DNA from: Streptomyces sp. NBC_01233
Lineage (GTDB): Bacteria > Actinomycetota > Actinomycetes > Streptomycetales > Streptomycetaceae
NCBI RefSeq assembly: GCF_035989305.1
Contig: NZ_CP108514.1
Span: forward strand, 5,560,501-5,624,500
Reading direction: 5' to 3'
DNA length: 64,000 nucleotides
Shown here: positions 27,945-38,088 of the stretch, piece after piece
Layout of the letters: each line of letters starts with the position of its first letter
Numbering within the stretch: the first letter of the stretch is position 1
Translations under genes and position numbers: made by a program
Notes under the pieces: generated by a model
Seen by the model: the letters and a program-made list of their open reading frames with translations, nothing else
Told to the model about the DNA's origin: nothing
Databases searched by the model: none

Positions 27945-28840
27945 AGCACGCGCGCCGGTTGGTAGCCGGAACGCTGGCGGCCGGCGCGCTCGCGCTGTCC
28001 CTGACGGGGTGCGGGGACAGCGTGGACCCCACCGAACGACTGGGCGGCAAGACGAAGCAGACGCAGGGGACGCCGGAGTCGAAGCAGCCGACGGACACCG
28101 GTTCCGCCGCTCCGTCGGGGGCTCCGTCGGCGCCGGGGACCGCCTCTGACGAGGCGTACAAGAAGTGGGGCCTGACGGCCCCCCTCTCCTTCGCGCCGAA
28201 GCCCGCCCAGAAGCCGCAGCTACCGAAGGCGGCCCCGGGCAAGGTCCCGGTGGTCGACCGAATACCCGTCCCGGCCGGGGAGAAGACGGTCTTCCTGACC
28301 TTCGACGACGGCGCGGAGAAGGACCCCGAGTTCCTGAAGATGGCGGCCGACCTCAAGCTGCCGATCAGCATGTTCCTCACGGACAACGTGGCCGCCTCGG
28401 ACTACGGGCACTTCGAGAAGCTCCGCGACAACGGCTCGTCGAGCACGATAAACAACCACACGCTGACGCACCCGAACCTCCGGACCCTGCCCTTCGAGGG
28501 GCAGAAGAAGGAGATATGCGGCCAGCAGGAGCGTCTGGAGAAGCGCTTCGGCACGCGCCCGCCGCTCTTCCGCCCGCCCTTCGGCAACTACAACGACGAC
28601 ACCCTCCGGGCCGCCTCGGAGTGCGGTGTCTCGTCCCTGGTCCTGTGGCGGGCGTCGATGCAGATCAACAACTTCCAGTACGCCGAGGGCTCCGCCCTCC
28701 GCCCGGGCGACATCATCCTGGCCCACTTCCGCGGCCCGGCAGAGCTCAAGGGCGCGACGGAGACCCAGATGACGACGCGCATGCTCCAGCGGATCCAGGA
28801 ACAGGGCTACCGCATAGGCCGCCTGGAGGACTACCTGTAG
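27941..28840 (+). CDS. Polysaccharide deacetylase lipoprotein (NodB family), second of a tandem pair
   Basis: 299 residues, lipobox LTGC near residue 20, Gly/Ser/Pro linker, NodB domain from about residue 115 with FLTFDDG, NNHTLTH, FRPPFGNYN and ILAHF. Shares with the preceding gene the EICGQQ segment and the C-terminal RLEDYL, so the two arose by duplication. The last ten bases overlap the end of the convergent SEDS gene. Confidence 0.85.
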   Translation: MKHARRLVAGTLAAGALALSLTGCGDSVDPTERLGGKTKQTQGTPESKQPTDTGSAAPSGAPSAPGTASDEAYKKWGLTAPLSFAPKPAQKPQLPKAAPGKVPVVDRIPVPAGEKTVFLTFDDGAEKDPEFLKMAADLKLPISMFLTDNVAASDYGHFEKLRDNGSSSTINNHTLTHPNLRTLPFEGQKKEICGQQERLEKRFGTRPPLFRPPFGNYNDDTLRAASECGVSSLVLWRASMQINNFQYAEGSALRPGDIILAHFRGPAELKGATETQMTTRMLQRIQEQGYRIGRLEDYL

Positions 28841-30249
28841 CCGCGGGCGCCGCTCTCCACCCGCACCACCGGGGTGATGGTGGTTTCCACCGGCCCGCGC
28901 GCGTCCGCCTCGCGCTGGCGTTCCGCGCTGTCGCTGATGCGCAGGAGCAGGGCGATCATGACCCAGTTGGCCAGGAGGGACGAGCCGCCCTTGGCCAGGA
29001 AGGGCAGTGCCTTGCCGGTCAGGGGGATCAGGCCCGTCACGCCGCCCGCGACCACGAAGACCTGCAGGGCCAGTGCCGACGCCAGGCCGACCGCGAGCAG
29101 TTTGCCGAAGGGGTCGCGGGCACCGAGCGCCATCCGCAGCCCCCGCTGCACGAGGAGTGCGTAGAGGATCAGGACGGCCATGACCCCGGCCAGGCCGAGC
29201 TCCTCGCCCACCGTGGTCAGGATGAAGTCGCTGCGCCCGGCGAACGCGATCAGCTCGGGGTGGCCCATGCCCAGGCCCGTGCCGGAGACGCCGCCCGTGC
29301 CGAAGCTGAACAGCGCCTGCGCCGACTGGTCCGAGGTGACCCCCGGCGGCCGGTTCTCCCAGTAGTACGACAGCGGGTTGAGCCACGCCGCCACGCGCGC
29401 CTTGACGTGCGGCTCCGTCGAGCCGACGACGAAGGCGCCGGCCGCGGCCATGGCCAGGCCGCAGACGATCCAGCCGGTGCGCTCGGTGGCGACGTACAGC
29501 ATCACCACGAACACGCCGAAGAAGATCAGGGAGGTGCCGAGGTCGCGTTCGAAGACCAGCACCAGCATCGAGACGATCCACACCGTGACGATCGGCCCGA
29601 GCTGGCGCATCGGCGGCAGCCGCATGCCCAGGAACCTGCGGCCCGTGAGCGCCAGCGAGTCCCGGTGGATGACCAGGTACCCGGCGAAGAAGACCGCGAT
29701 CATGATCTTCACGAACTCGCCGGGCTGCAGCGAGAAGCCGAAGAGTTTGATCCAGCGCTTCGCGCCGTAGGTGTCCGCGCCGAAGAAGGCCGGCGCGATC
29801 AGCAGCACCAGCGCGACGGCCATCGTGATGTAGATGAACCGCTGCAGCAGCCGGTGGTCGCGCAGCAGCGCCAGCACCAGGAGGCAGGCGGCGACCCCGA
29901 CCACCGTCCACATCAGCTGCCCGGGGGCGTTCGCGTCCGAGTTGTAGCGCTCGATGTAGCCCTGGTCGAGGCGGTGCAGCAGCACCAGCCCGAGCCCCGT
30001 CAGCAGCATCGCGAGGGGGAGGACCAGCGGGTCCGCGTAGGCCGCGAAACGGCGCACGCCCAGGTGCCCGACCAACGACAGCAGGGTCATGCTGATGGTG
30101 AATCCGGCGAGGCTGGGCGGCAGCTCGTCGTTCATGGCGAGGCCCGCGGCGGCGTGGCCGAAGACCGCGATGGCGATGACGAAGGCCAGGAGCAGCGCCT
30201 CCGTGCGGCGGCGGGCGCCCGCCGAGGTCAGGGGTTTCAGTCCACGCAC
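28831..30249 (-). CDS. SEDS family protein (FtsW/RodA/SpoVE)
   Basis: 472 residues, ten or so membrane helices. SEDS proteins polymerise peptidoglycan glycan strands from lipid II. Characteristic segments are AKRWIKLFGFSLQPGEFVKI, FERDLGTSLIFFG, NPLSYYWENRPPG and the TTVGEELGLAG block, including the essential Glu/Asp positions. GTG start overlaps the end of the LCP gene by 13 bases. It is one of several SEDS paralogues expected in a streptomycete; the partner penicillin-binding protein is not in the window. Confidence 0.9.
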   Translation of the reverse strand: MRGLKPLTSAGARRRTEALLLAFVIAIAVFGHAAAGLAMNDELPPSLAGFTISMTLLSLVGHLGVRRFAAYADPLVLPLAMLLTGLGLVLLHRLDQGYIERYNSDANAPGQLMWTVVGVAACLLVLALLRDHRLLQRFIYITMAVALVLLIAPAFFGADTYGAKRWIKLFGFSLQPGEFVKIMIAVFFAGYLVIHRDSLALTGRRFLGMRLPPMRQLGPIVTVWIVSMLVLVFERDLGTSLIFFGVFVVMLYVATERTGWIVCGLAMAAAGAFVVGSTEPHVKARVAAWLNPLSYYWENRPPGVTSDQSAQALFSFGTGGVSGTGLGMGHPELIAFAGRSDFILTTVGEELGLAGVMAVLILYALLVQRGLRMALGARDPFGKLLAVGLASALALQVFVVAGGVTGLIPLTGKALPFLAKGGSSLLANWVMIALLLRISDSAERQREADARGPVETTITPVVRVESGARGYR

Positions 30250-31457
30250 GGGATGCCGCCACCGTCCTTGGGGGCGGACGGGGAGGGCGGTGAGGAGGGC
30301 GGCGGGGGTGCGTCCTCGCGTGACGCCTCATGTGACGCCGCAGGTGCGGACGCGGCGCCCGGTGCGCCGGGGCTCGCGGCGGCTTCAGGTCCGATCTGCT
30401 CGGCAATGAGGCGCTTTATCTTCATATCATCTACGACGTTGATGTCCTCCCCATGGTTCCTTCCGAAGCGTTCGACGGGGAGCGTCGTGAAGTGCACCCG
30501 GCCGCCGGACAGGTTCTTCGCCTGCTTCACGAACGCCAGCAGGTCCCAGCCCTCGTCCGTGACCACGTCCTTCTTCGCGGCGTCGATCAGCTTGATCAGC
30601 TTCATCGGGTCGGTGAAGGTCCCGGCCGAGTTCAGCTTCTTCGTCGCGCCCGCCAGGAAGGCCTGCTGCCGCTTCGTCCGGTCCAGGTCGCCCATGTCGA
30701 GGCCGTGCCGCTGGCGCACGAAGGCCAGTGACTGCCGGCCGTCGAGGGTCTGCGGGCCCGCCGGGAAGTCGGCGCCGGAGTGCTTGTCCTTCACCGCCCT
30801 GTTCAGGCACACCGGTACGCCGCCCAGCGCTTCGGCGAGGTGGTGGAAACCGGCGAGGTTCAGCTCGGCGAAGTGATCGACCGGGACGCCCAGGAAGTTC
30901 CGCACCGTTTCGATCTGCGCCCTGCGTCCCGCCTCCCGGCCCTCCCGATCCAGCTGCCGGCGGTCCTCGACCCCCTGCGCGGCGAGCTGCTCCTGCCGCT
31001 TCTCCTTCGCCAGCCCGTACGCCTTCTTGATCTTGTCCTTCCCGTGGCCCGCGATCTCGACGAAGTCGTCGCGCGGCACGGAGAAGGCCTTCGCCCGGCT
31101 GCCGTCCCCGGGCACGTGCAGCAGGATCAGGGTGTTCGCGTTGTAGCCGCCGATGTCCGAGCTGCCGGCGTGCAGTGCGTCGAGGACCTCCTCCGGCAGT
31201 TCCTCGCCGTTCTGGTCCCGGCGGCTGTCCAGCCCCATGAGCAGGATGTTGGTGTCGCCGAACTTCGACTTCTCGGCGCCTTGCAGGGCCTTGGAGCTGC
31301 CGATGCCGGCGGCGAGGTCCCGGTACGCGTACCAGGCGCCGCCTCCCGTCAGGGCCGTCAGCGCGCACCCGGTGACCAGCAGCGTGCGGCCCAGGCGCCG
31401 TCGGCGGGACGGACGGCGGCGGGATCGGGTCGTCGGCTTCCTCCGGTGCGCGCTCAT
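30237..31457 (-). CDS. LytR-CpsA-Psr (LCP) family wall ligase
   Basis: 406 residues. Type II membrane protein: basic N-terminus, one helix (about 22-42), then the LCP domain with ILLMGLDSRRDQ, NANTLILLHVPGDG, AFSVPRDDFVEI, AYGLAKEK and LAFVRQRHG, containing the conserved Arg and Asp residues of the family. It attaches glycopolymers to peptidoglycan from polyprenyl donors. The tail is Ala/Pro/Ser-rich. ATG 31457 lies 56 nt after the histidine kinase on the same strand. Confidence 0.9.
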   Translation of the reverse strand: MSAHRRKPTTRSRRRPSRRRRLGRTLLVTGCALTALTGGGAWYAYRDLAAGIGSSKALQGAEKSKFGDTNILLMGLDSRRDQNGEELPEEVLDALHAGSSDIGGYNANTLILLHVPGDGSRAKAFSVPRDDFVEIAGHGKDKIKKAYGLAKEKRQEQLAAQGVEDRRQLDREGREAGRRAQIETVRNFLGVPVDHFAELNLAGFHHLAEALGGVPVCLNRAVKDKHSGADFPAGPQTLDGRQSLAFVRQRHGLDMGDLDRTKRQQAFLAGATKKLNSAGTFTDPMKLIKLIDAAKKDVVTDEGWDLLAFVKQAKNLSGGRVHFTTLPVERFGRNHGEDINVVDDMKIKRLIAEQIGPEAAASPGAPGAASAPAASHEASREDAPPPPSSPPSPSAPKDGGGIPCVD

Positions 31458-31513
31458 ACCTGCCGATGCTGACGGAGGTCCGCTGAAGGAATCCTGAGGG
31501 CGCCTGCGGAGCG

Positions 31514-32854
31514 CTACCGGATCCGCAGCACCAGCCGCGCGCCCCCGGCGGGCGCCGGCAGCGCGCGTACGTCGCCCCCGTGCGCCCGCGCGATCTCCCG
31601 GGCGATGGCCAGGCCCAGCCCGGTGCCGCCGCTGGCCCGGCCCCGGTCCGCGGCCAGCCGGACGAACCGCTCGAACACCCGGTCCCGGTCCGCCTGCGGT
31701 ATGCCCGGCCCGTCGTCCGTGACCTCCAGCACCGCCCAGCCGTCCTGCGCGGCCGCCCGTACGACGACCTCCGCGCGGGCGTACCGCAGGGCGTTGTCCA
31801 CCAGGTTGGCCAGCGCCCGCTCCAGCCGCGCCGGATCCCCGGACGCCGGTACGGGCGCCCGCGCGTCCAGCCGTACCGCGACCCGGGAGCCGCCCCGGCG
31901 CGCCACGTCCTCCGCGGCCAGCAGGGCCAGGTCCACCGGCTCGGGCCGGGGCGCCGGCCCGCCGTCGAGGCGGGCCAGCAGCAGCAGGTCCGCCGCGATC
32001 CGCTGGAGCCGCCCGGTGTCGGCCAGCGCGGCCGCGACCGACTCCCGGTCGGGGCGGTCCATGGCCAGCGCCACCTCCAGCCGGGACCGTACGGCGGCCA
32101 GCGGGTTGCGCAGCTCGTGGGACGCGTCCGCGGTGAACTGCCGCTGCCGGGCGTCGGAGCGCTCCAGCCGGTCGAGGGCGTCGTTCACGGTCCGGGCCAG
32201 CTGCGCGATCTCGTCCGCCCCGCCCGGGTCCGGAACCCGCCGGCCCAGCTCGCTCCCGGTGACCGCCGCCAGTTCGGTCCGGATCGCGCTCACCGGGCGC
32301 AGCGCGTGGCCGGTCACCCACCAGGCCAGGGCCGCCGCGAAGCCGATCAGCGGGGGCGCGCCCGCCAGCAGCCCGATCCCGACGGCCCGGGTCGCGTCGT
32401 CGACGTCGCCGAGCACGGTCATCGCGTACACGGTGTGCCCGCCCGGCGCCTCGACGACGATGACCGCGCGCCGTTCCGCGCCGGGGTGCGCGGGCGGCAG
32501 GACGGCCGACCTGGAGTCCTCCCCGGGGCCGGGGCGCGGCGCGCCGTCGAGCCGGTGGAGGTCCGGGGCGTGCTTCGGGTCTGCGGTGGTGGCGACGGTC
32601 CGGCCGGCCGCGTCCCGTACGAGGACCAGGTCCACCCCGCTCTCGGGTGCGGGCAGCCGTCCGCCGGGCGGCAGGGTCCGGCCGTCGAGCCGGCCGGCGG
32701 CCTTGCGGGCGGCGAGCTCGGTGCGGCCGGTGGTGTTGTCGAGGAGGTTGGCCCGCAGCAGGGCGTGCAGCCACAGCCCGCCGGTGGCGAGGACGGCGGC
32801 CATCGCGAGGGCGGCGGCCGCGGCGGTGCGCGCGCGGACGGTGGTTCTAGCCAC
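31514..32854 (-). CDS. Sensor histidine kinase
   Basis: 446 residues. Two membrane helices (about 12-34 and 165-185) enclose an extracytoplasmic sensor of roughly 130 residues; then HAMP, the H-box DASHELRNPLA near residue 245, N-box LVDNALRYA, G1 DDGPGIP and G2 GGTGLGLAI. All catalytic parts are intact. GTG start overlaps the regulator stop by eight bases, so the pair is coupled. The signal is unknown. Confidence 0.93.
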   Translation of the reverse strand: MARTTVRARTAAAAALAMAAVLATGGLWLHALLRANLLDNTTGRTELAARKAAGRLDGRTLPPGGRLPAPESGVDLVLVRDAAGRTVATTADPKHAPDLHRLDGAPRPGPGEDSRSAVLPPAHPGAERRAVIVVEAPGGHTVYAMTVLGDVDDATRAVGIGLLAGAPPLIGFAAALAWWVTGHALRPVSAIRTELAAVTGSELGRRVPDPGGADEIAQLARTVNDALDRLERSDARQRQFTADASHELRNPLAAVRSRLEVALAMDRPDRESVAAALADTGRLQRIAADLLLLARLDGGPAPRPEPVDLALLAAEDVARRGGSRVAVRLDARAPVPASGDPARLERALANLVDNALRYARAEVVVRAAAQDGWAVLEVTDDGPGIPQADRDRVFERFVRLAADRGRASGGTGLGLAIAREIARAHGGDVRALPAPAGGARLVLRIR

Positions 32855-33527
32855 CGTCGGGGGCCATCCGGTAGCCGGTGCCGTGGACGGTGAGGATCGA
32901 GCGGCGGCCGAAGGGCGCGTCGACCTTCTTGCGCAGTGAGGAGACGTACACCTCGACGATGTTCGGGTCGATGCCGTGCGGGGTGTCCCAGACCTCGTCG
33001 AGGATGTCCTGCTTGGCGACGGCCCGGCCGGGCTGCTCCATCAGGCAGGCGAGCACGCCCAGTTCGCGGGCGGTGAGCTCGATGTCCCGGCCGCCGCGGC
33101 GGCAGCGGCGGCCCTGCGGGTCCAGGAGGAGGTCGCCGGCCTGGAGGGTGCCGCGGTCGGGGGCGCCGGCGCGCCGGGCCAGCGCCCGGATCCGGGCGGC
33201 CAGGACCACGAAGGAGAACGGCTTGGTGAGGTAGTCGTCGGCGCCGCGGTCCAGCCCCTCGGCCTCGTCGTGCTCGCCGTCCCTGGCGGTGAGCACCAGG
33301 ACCGGGGTGGTGTCGCCGTGGGCGCGCATGCGGGCGCAGATCTCGTAGCCGCTCAGGCCGGGGAGCATCAGGTCGAGCAGGACGACGTCGTAGGGGCCGC
33401 CGGCGAGGGCGAGGTCCAGGCCGCGGTGGCCGTCGTGCGCGACCTCGACCAGGTGTCCGTCGGCGGACAGGCCGCGCCGCAGGGACTCGGCGAGGCCTTC
33501 TTCGTCTTCGACCACGAGGATGCGCAC
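32847..33527 (-). CDS. OmpR/PhoB-type response regulator
   Basis: 226 residues. Receiver domain (VRILVVEDEEGLAES, phospho-Asp in VLLDLMLPG near residue 51, Thr in VLTARDG, Lys in YLTKPF) and winged-helix effector (from about 125, ending TVHGTGYRM). GTG 33527 gives the normal family length; nine more codons upstream are open. First gene of the regulator-kinase-LCP-SEDS run. Confidence 0.93.
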   Translation of the reverse strand: MRILVVEDEEGLAESLRRGLSADGHLVEVAHDGHRGLDLALAGGPYDVVLLDLMLPGLSGYEICARMRAHGDTTPVLVLTARDGEHDEAEGLDRGADDYLTKPFSFVVLAARIRALARRAGAPDRGTLQAGDLLLDPQGRRCRRGGRDIELTARELGVLACLMEQPGRAVAKQDILDEVWDTPHGIDPNIVEVYVSSLRKKVDAPFGRRSILTVHGTGYRMAPDGG

Positions 33528-33584
33528 GGCCCCAAGCCTCACATATCGGGGCAACCGGCCGTCGTGGGGTCCGGCTCCGGGGGC

Positions 33585-34097
33585 TCAGCGCGAGACGTCC
33601 GCGGATGCGGCGGGGGCCGCAGATCCGGCGGGGTCCGTGGCGTCCACGGCTCCGTCCCGCCGGCGCCGACGGCGGTCGAAGGCGTCGCGGGTGGCCGAGG
33701 TCAGTGCCCAGGCCGGGAACGCGAAGCCGGTCAGGCCGAGGCCCATGGGCGCGAGCGAGGTGAGGAGGTCCGGCCGCACGGCCTTGCCGGCCGACGGCCC
33801 GCTGACGAGGGAGGCCACCGGCGCCTTCGGCCGGGCCTCGAAGCGGCCCTCGATCTCGATCCCGCGGATCGTGAACGATCCGTCAGAGGCGGTGAAGGTT
33901 CCCTTGCAGGTGGCCTCGGGGTCCCCCTCCGAGTCCTCCTCCCAGGTGCACCGCTCCGCGCGGAAGCCGCCCTCCACCCCCGTCAGCTGGGTCACCAGCC
34001 GGGGTACGGCCAGCGCGAACGCGAAGATCCCGAAGGCGAGGCCGACGGCGATCGGGATGGCGTGATGCCAGCGCACCCCGGAGTTTGTCCTGGTCAT
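33585..34097 (-). CDS. Membrane protein of unknown function
   Basis: 170 residues. Hydrophobic helix at about 14-36, an extracytoplasmic segment with two Cys (ERCTW and ATCKGT) and a second helix near 125-145, then a basic Arg-rich end. ATG 34097 (MTRTNSGVRW) has TACTCT 7 nt upstream, a leaderless layout. Divergent from groES. Confidence 0.7.
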   Translation of the reverse strand: MTRTNSGVRWHHAIPIAVGLAFGIFAFALAVPRLVTQLTGVEGGFRAERCTWEEDSEGDPEATCKGTFTASDGSFTIRGIEIEGRFEARPKAPVASLVSGPSAGKAVRPDLLTSLAPMGLGLTGFAFPAWALTSATRDAFDRRRRRRDGAVDATDPAGSAAPAASADVSR

Positions 34098-34184
34098 GCG
34101 GTGGAGAGTAGTGATCCCGAACGTTCGTGCGCCCTGGTTTTCGCGGTTCCGGGCCCCGTCCGCGCAACGCCCGACGGCCGGGAA

Positions 34185-34211
34185 TTGGCACTCCGCTTGA
34201 CCGAGTGCTAA
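34185..34211. promoter_or_regulatory. CIRCE operator 1 (HrcA) of groES-groEL
   Basis: TTGGCACTC and GAGTGCTAA separated by 9 nt: 17 of 18 arm positions match the CIRCE consensus TTAGCACTC-N9-GAGTGCTAA. The -35 hexamer of the groES promoter lies in its spacer. Confidence 0.95.
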
Positions 34212-34226
34212 TCGCCGGAATAGTCT
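34197..34226 (+). promoter_or_regulatory. groES-groEL promoter
   Basis: TTGACC (34197-34202), 18-nt spacer, TAGTCT (34221-34226). It lies between and partly inside two CIRCE elements, so HrcA would occlude it. Confidence 0.8.
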
Positions 34227-34231
34227 CGCAC

Positions 34232-34258
34232 CTGGCACTCGCCCCTGGTGAGTGCCAA
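34232..34258. promoter_or_regulatory. CIRCE operator 2 (HrcA) of groES-groEL
   Basis: CTGGCACTC and GAGTGCCAA separated by 9 nt, a second, slightly weaker CIRCE just downstream of the -10 and likely spanning the transcript start. Confidence 0.9.
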
Positions 34259-34354
34259 CACAGCGACAGGCAGATCCGGCACCCGCGACGACGGATCGAC
34301 CTGGTCGCCACCTCAGACAGTTAACCCCGGATCTCCGAAGGGGGAGGTCGGATC

Positions 34355-34663
34355 GTGACGACCGCCAGCTCCAAGGTTGCCATCAAGCCGCTTGAGGACC
34401 GCATTGTGGTCCAGCCGCTCGACGCCGAGCAGACCACGGCCTCCGGCCTGGTCATCCCGGACACCGCGAAGGAGAAGCCCCAGGAGGGCGTCGTCCTCGC
34501 GGTGGGCCCGGGTCGCTTCGAGGACGGCCAGCGTCTCCCGCTGGACGTCACCGTCGGCGACATCGTGCTCTACAGCAAGTACGGCGGCACCGAAGTGAAG
34601 TACAGCGGCGAGGAGTACCTCGTCCTCTCGGCTCGCGACGTGCTCGCGATCGTCGAGAAGTAA
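34355..34663 (+). CDS. groES: Co-chaperonin GroES
   Basis: 102 residues. Forms the heptameric lid of the chaperonin. [18 protein letters not shown] at the N-terminus, the mobile loop [16 protein letters not shown] and the C-terminal [15 protein letters not shown] are typical. GTG start with GGGGGAGG upstream. First gene of the HrcA/CIRCE-controlled operon. Confidence 0.98.
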   Translation: MTTASSKVAIKPLEDRIVVQPLDAEQTTASGLVIPDTAKEKPQEGVVLAVGPGRFEDGQRLPLDVTVGDIVLYSKYGGTEVKYSGEEYLVLSARDVLAIVEK

Positions 34664-34685
34664 TTCTCTTCATCAGTACTGCTTT

Positions 34686-34738
34686 GAGCTGCGCCCCTGG
34701 TCACCCCGCTGATTGCCGGGCGGCGAGGGGCGCAGCTC
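34686..34738 (+). terminator. Intercistronic hairpin between groES and groEL
   Basis: A perfect 12-bp stem, 34686-34697 with 34727-34738, with a G/C-rich 29-nt loop. It may partly terminate or be a processing/stabilising element that yields separate groES mRNA. Confidence 0.55.
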
Positions 34739-34766
34739 GTTAAACCCGAGTTTTCGAGAGGGCTGA

Positions 34767-36404
<1,638 letters not shown>

Positions 36405-36420
36405 TCGCGCACCACGTAGA

Positions 36421-36456
36421 GAAGGCCCCGCTCCGCAGCCGCGGAGCGGGGCCTTC
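36421..36456 (+). terminator. Terminator after groEL1
   Basis: Perfect 16-bp stem (36421-36436 with 36441-36456), 4-nt loop AGCC. Shared with the convergent SnoaL-type gene. Confidence 0.8.
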
Positions 36457-36477
36457 CGCGTGGTTCGGCTTCGGGCC

Positions 36478-37188
36478 TCAGGATCCGTAGGGCGATCCGG
36501 AGCCGCCCATTTGGCGCTGCAGTGCTCCGGGGTTGTAATGCCACCAGCCCTCGACGATCTCTCCGTCCAGGCACCGGAAGGTGGTGCTCCCGGACATCTC
36601 GTACGTCTTCCCGGTCGGTGCAACCCCCATGAACATCCCCTTGTGGGTGCCGCGCCAGTTCCACACCGTCGTGACCATGTCGCCCTCGGCCAGCTGGGCC
36701 GTCGGCTCGAAGGTCATGTCGAAGGCGGCGCGCCAGGTCTCCATGTCCGACCGCATGGCCTCGCGTCCGATGACGGTGGGTTCCTCCTTGCTGGCGTCGT
36801 GGTCGATGTAGTTCGTCGCGAAGCATGCGTCCAGGACGCTCATGTCGCCCTTCGTGGCGGCTTCCTGGAGCACCCGGTCGGCGAGCTGCTTGTTGAGGTG
36901 CTCGTCGCGGACCACGTCGAGGTTCATGAACTTCGGCATTCCCTCGCAGAGGGCCACCATCTCCTGGAACATCCGGTTCGTCTCCGGGAGCTGAGAGTTC
37001 TTCATGGCCTCCTCGTACGAGGCGAATTCCACCATGTCCACGTAGTGGTTCCGGGCCTCGCGGTCCTGGCCGATCATCGTGTGCGTGGCGGTGCGCCTGC
37101 CGCTGCTCTGCTCCGCCCAGCGGTCGATGAGCGCGTTCATCTCATCGAACCGCCTGGTCTCGTAATCGATTACTTGTACGAATGTCAT
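36478..37188 (-). CDS. ABM-like plus SnoaL-like (ester cyclase) two-domain protein
   Basis: 236 residues. Residues 1-95 look like a dimeric ferredoxin-like domain (YVDMVEFASYEEAMKNS); residues 105-230 form a SnoaL/polyketide-cyclase-like cone fold with DHDASKEEPTVIGREAM, WNWRGTHKG and TTFRCLDGEIVEGWWHYNP. The fusion is unusual to me; no reaction can be assigned. Good ribosome-binding site GGGAGG before ATG 37188. Confidence 0.75.
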   Translation of the reverse strand: MTFVQVIDYETRRFDEMNALIDRWAEQSSGRRTATHTMIGQDREARNHYVDMVEFASYEEAMKNSQLPETNRMFQEMVALCEGMPKFMNLDVVRDEHLNKQLADRVLQEAATKGDMSVLDACFATNYIDHDASKEEPTVIGREAMRSDMETWRAAFDMTFEPTAQLAEGDMVTTVWNWRGTHKGMFMGVAPTGKTYEMSGSTTFRCLDGEIVEGWWHYNPGALQRQMGGSGSPYGS

Positions 37189-37283
37189 CGCGTCGCCTCC
37201 CGCTGGAGATGGGACATGTCCAGTTTAGGGAGGGTTCATCCGTTTGGCGGCTCGGCGGCGGGCCTACCGGCAGGGCACGAGCG

Positions 37284-38057
37284 CTACCGGGGCCCGTACT
37301 TGCGGCCCGTACGCGAGGACACCCCGCCCAGCAGCCCGCGCGGCGTCAGCTTCACCACGCCCATCAGCGCCTTGTACCGCGGGTCCGGCACCGACACCGT
37401 CTTGCCCCGCGCCAGGTCGGCCAGGGCCGCCGCCACCAGCTTGTCCGCGTCCAGCCACATCCAGCCGGGGATGTTGTCCGTGCCCATGCCGGCGCGCTGG
37501 TGGAACTCCGTACGGACGAAGCCGGGGCACAGCGCCATCAGCCGCACCCCGGAATCCGCCAGGTCCCGCGCCGCGCCCTGGGTGAACTGCACGACCCAGG
37601 CCTTGCTCGCCCCGTACGTGCCGCGCGGCACGAAGGCGGCCACCGAGGCCACGTTGATCACGCCGCCGCGGCCGCGCGAGCGCATCGACTCCGTGGCCGC
37701 CGAAGTCAGCCGCAGGACCGCCTCGATGTGCACCTTCAGCATGGTCAGCTCGTCGGCCATGGAGACCTCGAGGTAGCGGCCCTTGTTGCCGAAGCCCGCG
37801 TTGTTGACCAGCAGGTCCACCGGGTGCGTACGGTCGCCGAGGCGCTGCTCCACCGCCGCGATGCCCTCCTCGGTGGAGAGGTCTGCGGCCAGCACCTCGG
37901 CCTCGATCCCGTGGCGGTCGTGCAGCTCGGTGGCCTGCTCGCCGAGCCGTTTGGTGTCGCGCGCCACCAGCACCAGGTTGTGCCCCTGGGCGGCGAGCCG
38001 CCGGGCGAAGGCGGCGCCGATGCCCGCCGTGGATCCCGTAATCAACGCAGTCGTCAT
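37284..38057 (-). CDS. Short-chain dehydrogenase/reductase
   Basis: 257 residues. Cofactor loop TGSTAGIGAA, NNAG at about 90, catalytic Ser in NVASVAA and YxxxK in YGASKAW; full classical SDR set. The substrate is unknown. ATG 38057 has TAGGTT 6 nt upstream and no ribosome-binding site (leaderless layout), though the MOSC gene ends 31 nt before on the same strand. Confidence 0.9.
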   Translation of the reverse strand: MTTALITGSTAGIGAAFARRLAAQGHNLVLVARDTKRLGEQATELHDRHGIEAEVLAADLSTEEGIAAVEQRLGDRTHPVDLLVNNAGFGNKGRYLEVSMADELTMLKVHIEAVLRLTSAATESMRSRGRGGVINVASVAAFVPRGTYGASKAWVVQFTQGAARDLADSGVRLMALCPGFVRTEFHQRAGMGTDNIPGWMWLDADKLVAAALADLARGKTVSVPDPRYKALMGVVKLTPRGLLGGVSSRTGRKYGPR

Positions 38058-38088
38058 AGGCGCAACCTAGCCGCCCCGGGTGACGGTG

